From positions 1 through 57,301 of the forward strand of contig JAJIRX010000694.1 in assembly GCA_023853785.1 (NCBI GenBank): a stretch of 57,301 bases of DNA, in the 5' to 3' direction. How positions within the stretch are numbered: the first letter of the stretch is position 1; each line of letters opens with the position of its first letter. Below are positions 56,809 through 57,301 of this stretch, in pieces. Both the position numbers and the translations under genes were made by a program. The notes under the pieces are model-generated. The model searched no databases and had not been told where the DNA came from. It saw only the letters and a program-made list of their open reading frames with translations. The DNA is from Psilocybe azurescens. Its lineage: Eukaryota; Basidiomycota; Agaricomycetes; Agaricales; Agrocybaceae.

Positions 56809-57301
56809 TCAATTTGGCGTGAAATTTGGCTGTCTTGGTTATACGCCTGGAAAATGGAAATGAGACGGCGGAATGTGATTGGATGGAGATTACTGGAAAC
56901 GCGAATATAACTTTTGTCTTAGATGCTTCTACACACCGCTAACACCGCTGAAATGCGGCGTATAATGATCTCGACGATAGTTACTATCGATAGGTCTTGT
57001 GTTTCGTCTTGTGTTTCGGTTACGTCAGAAAAATCGGTGTTGAAGTTGATGGCAAGATCTGGGTTAGTGAAGGTCAAATCATCAAGATAGATGAAGTATT
57101 CATGATAAAGCCTATAAGTTACCCGGGATAAGTTACATTGACAAAATCAGTACAGCTATGTATAGGCGTACATTGGCTAATACTTGAGTGTTCATGTTCG
57201 TCCCCTTCGGACATATAGCGAAGCCAATTAGGATCTGGATTCTTAAGTTTAAAACGGAAATACACACGAACAAATTTATATATTTTCCATGTTTGAATAG
57301 T
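56809..57301. other. right edge of the window, no supported gene
   Basis: About 490 bases with no open frame above 60 codons and no recognisable element. The window ends without a visible gene boundary. Confidence 0.4.

Noticed and set aside
1..57301. CRISPR arrays, bacterial operons, ribosomal RNA or tRNA genes
   Set aside because: No regularly spaced repeats, no Shine-Dalgarno or operon spacing, no rRNA sequence and no cloverleaf with intact A and B boxes were recognised.

Overview
The window is nuclear DNA of a filamentous basidiomycete, most likely a mushroom-forming Agaricomycete. The signs are genes broken by many introns of about 45-70 bases with GT(A/G)NG donors, NACHT/STAND proteins with the N-terminal 'GG-F/Y' leader common in Agaricomycetes, a metacaspase family with an Agaricomycete-type C-terminus, a kinase-like family typical of these fungi, and a Ty3/Gypsy retrotransposon. 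No species name can be supported from the sequence alone.

Layout. 0-2.5 kb (-): NACHT NTPase (NLR-like), frame-broken. 2.9-5.7 kb (+): Vps39/TRAP1-like vacuolar sorting protein without its N-terminal CNH domain. 7.5-9.8 kb (-): an unrecognised multi-exon coding stretch. 10.1-11.3 kb (-): kinase-like protein of a fungal expanded family. 11.5-12.9 kb (-): caspase-like gene M1. 13.3-16.2 kb (+): the splicing factor CLF1 (crooked neck). 16.8-19.2, 20.8-22.8 and 25.3-27.4 kb (+): caspase-like genes M2, M3 and M4, with a relic of a metacaspase 3' end at 23.4 kb. 28.5-30.6 kb (-) and 31.5-35.3 kb (+): a head-to-head LysM protein and GH18 chitinase pair. 35.9-45.4 kb (-): a second NACHT gene split by a complete 6.9 kb Ty3/Gypsy element with nearly identical LTRs. 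45.9-47.4 kb (-): ankyrin-type protein. 49.3-51.4 kb (+): GMC oxidoreductase. 52.4-52.9 kb (+): small ankyrin-like ORF. 53.3-54.3 kb (-): secreted protein. The last 3 kb hold little that can be called.

How it fits together. Apart from CLF1 and the Vps39-like gene, the window looks like an accessory island rich in self/non-self and cell-death type genes: two NLR-like NTPases, a kinase-like protein with a leader resembling theirs, and four caspase-like proteases with the same intron skeleton. A chitin-binding/chitinase pair and secreted enzymes lie beside them. The most interesting part is the 11.5-27.4 kb caspase-like cluster: three members keep the catalytic His and Cys motifs, and one (M1) has a rewritten Cys motif.

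Caution. Many genes, including CLF1, which is essential in the fungi where it has been tested, are broken by single-base gains or losses in homopolymers. This pattern suggests uncorrected homopolymer errors in the assembly, so frame breaks here should not by themselves be read as pseudogenes. Exon joins were worked out by eye from splice sites, reading phase and remembered family patterns; no database search was possible.
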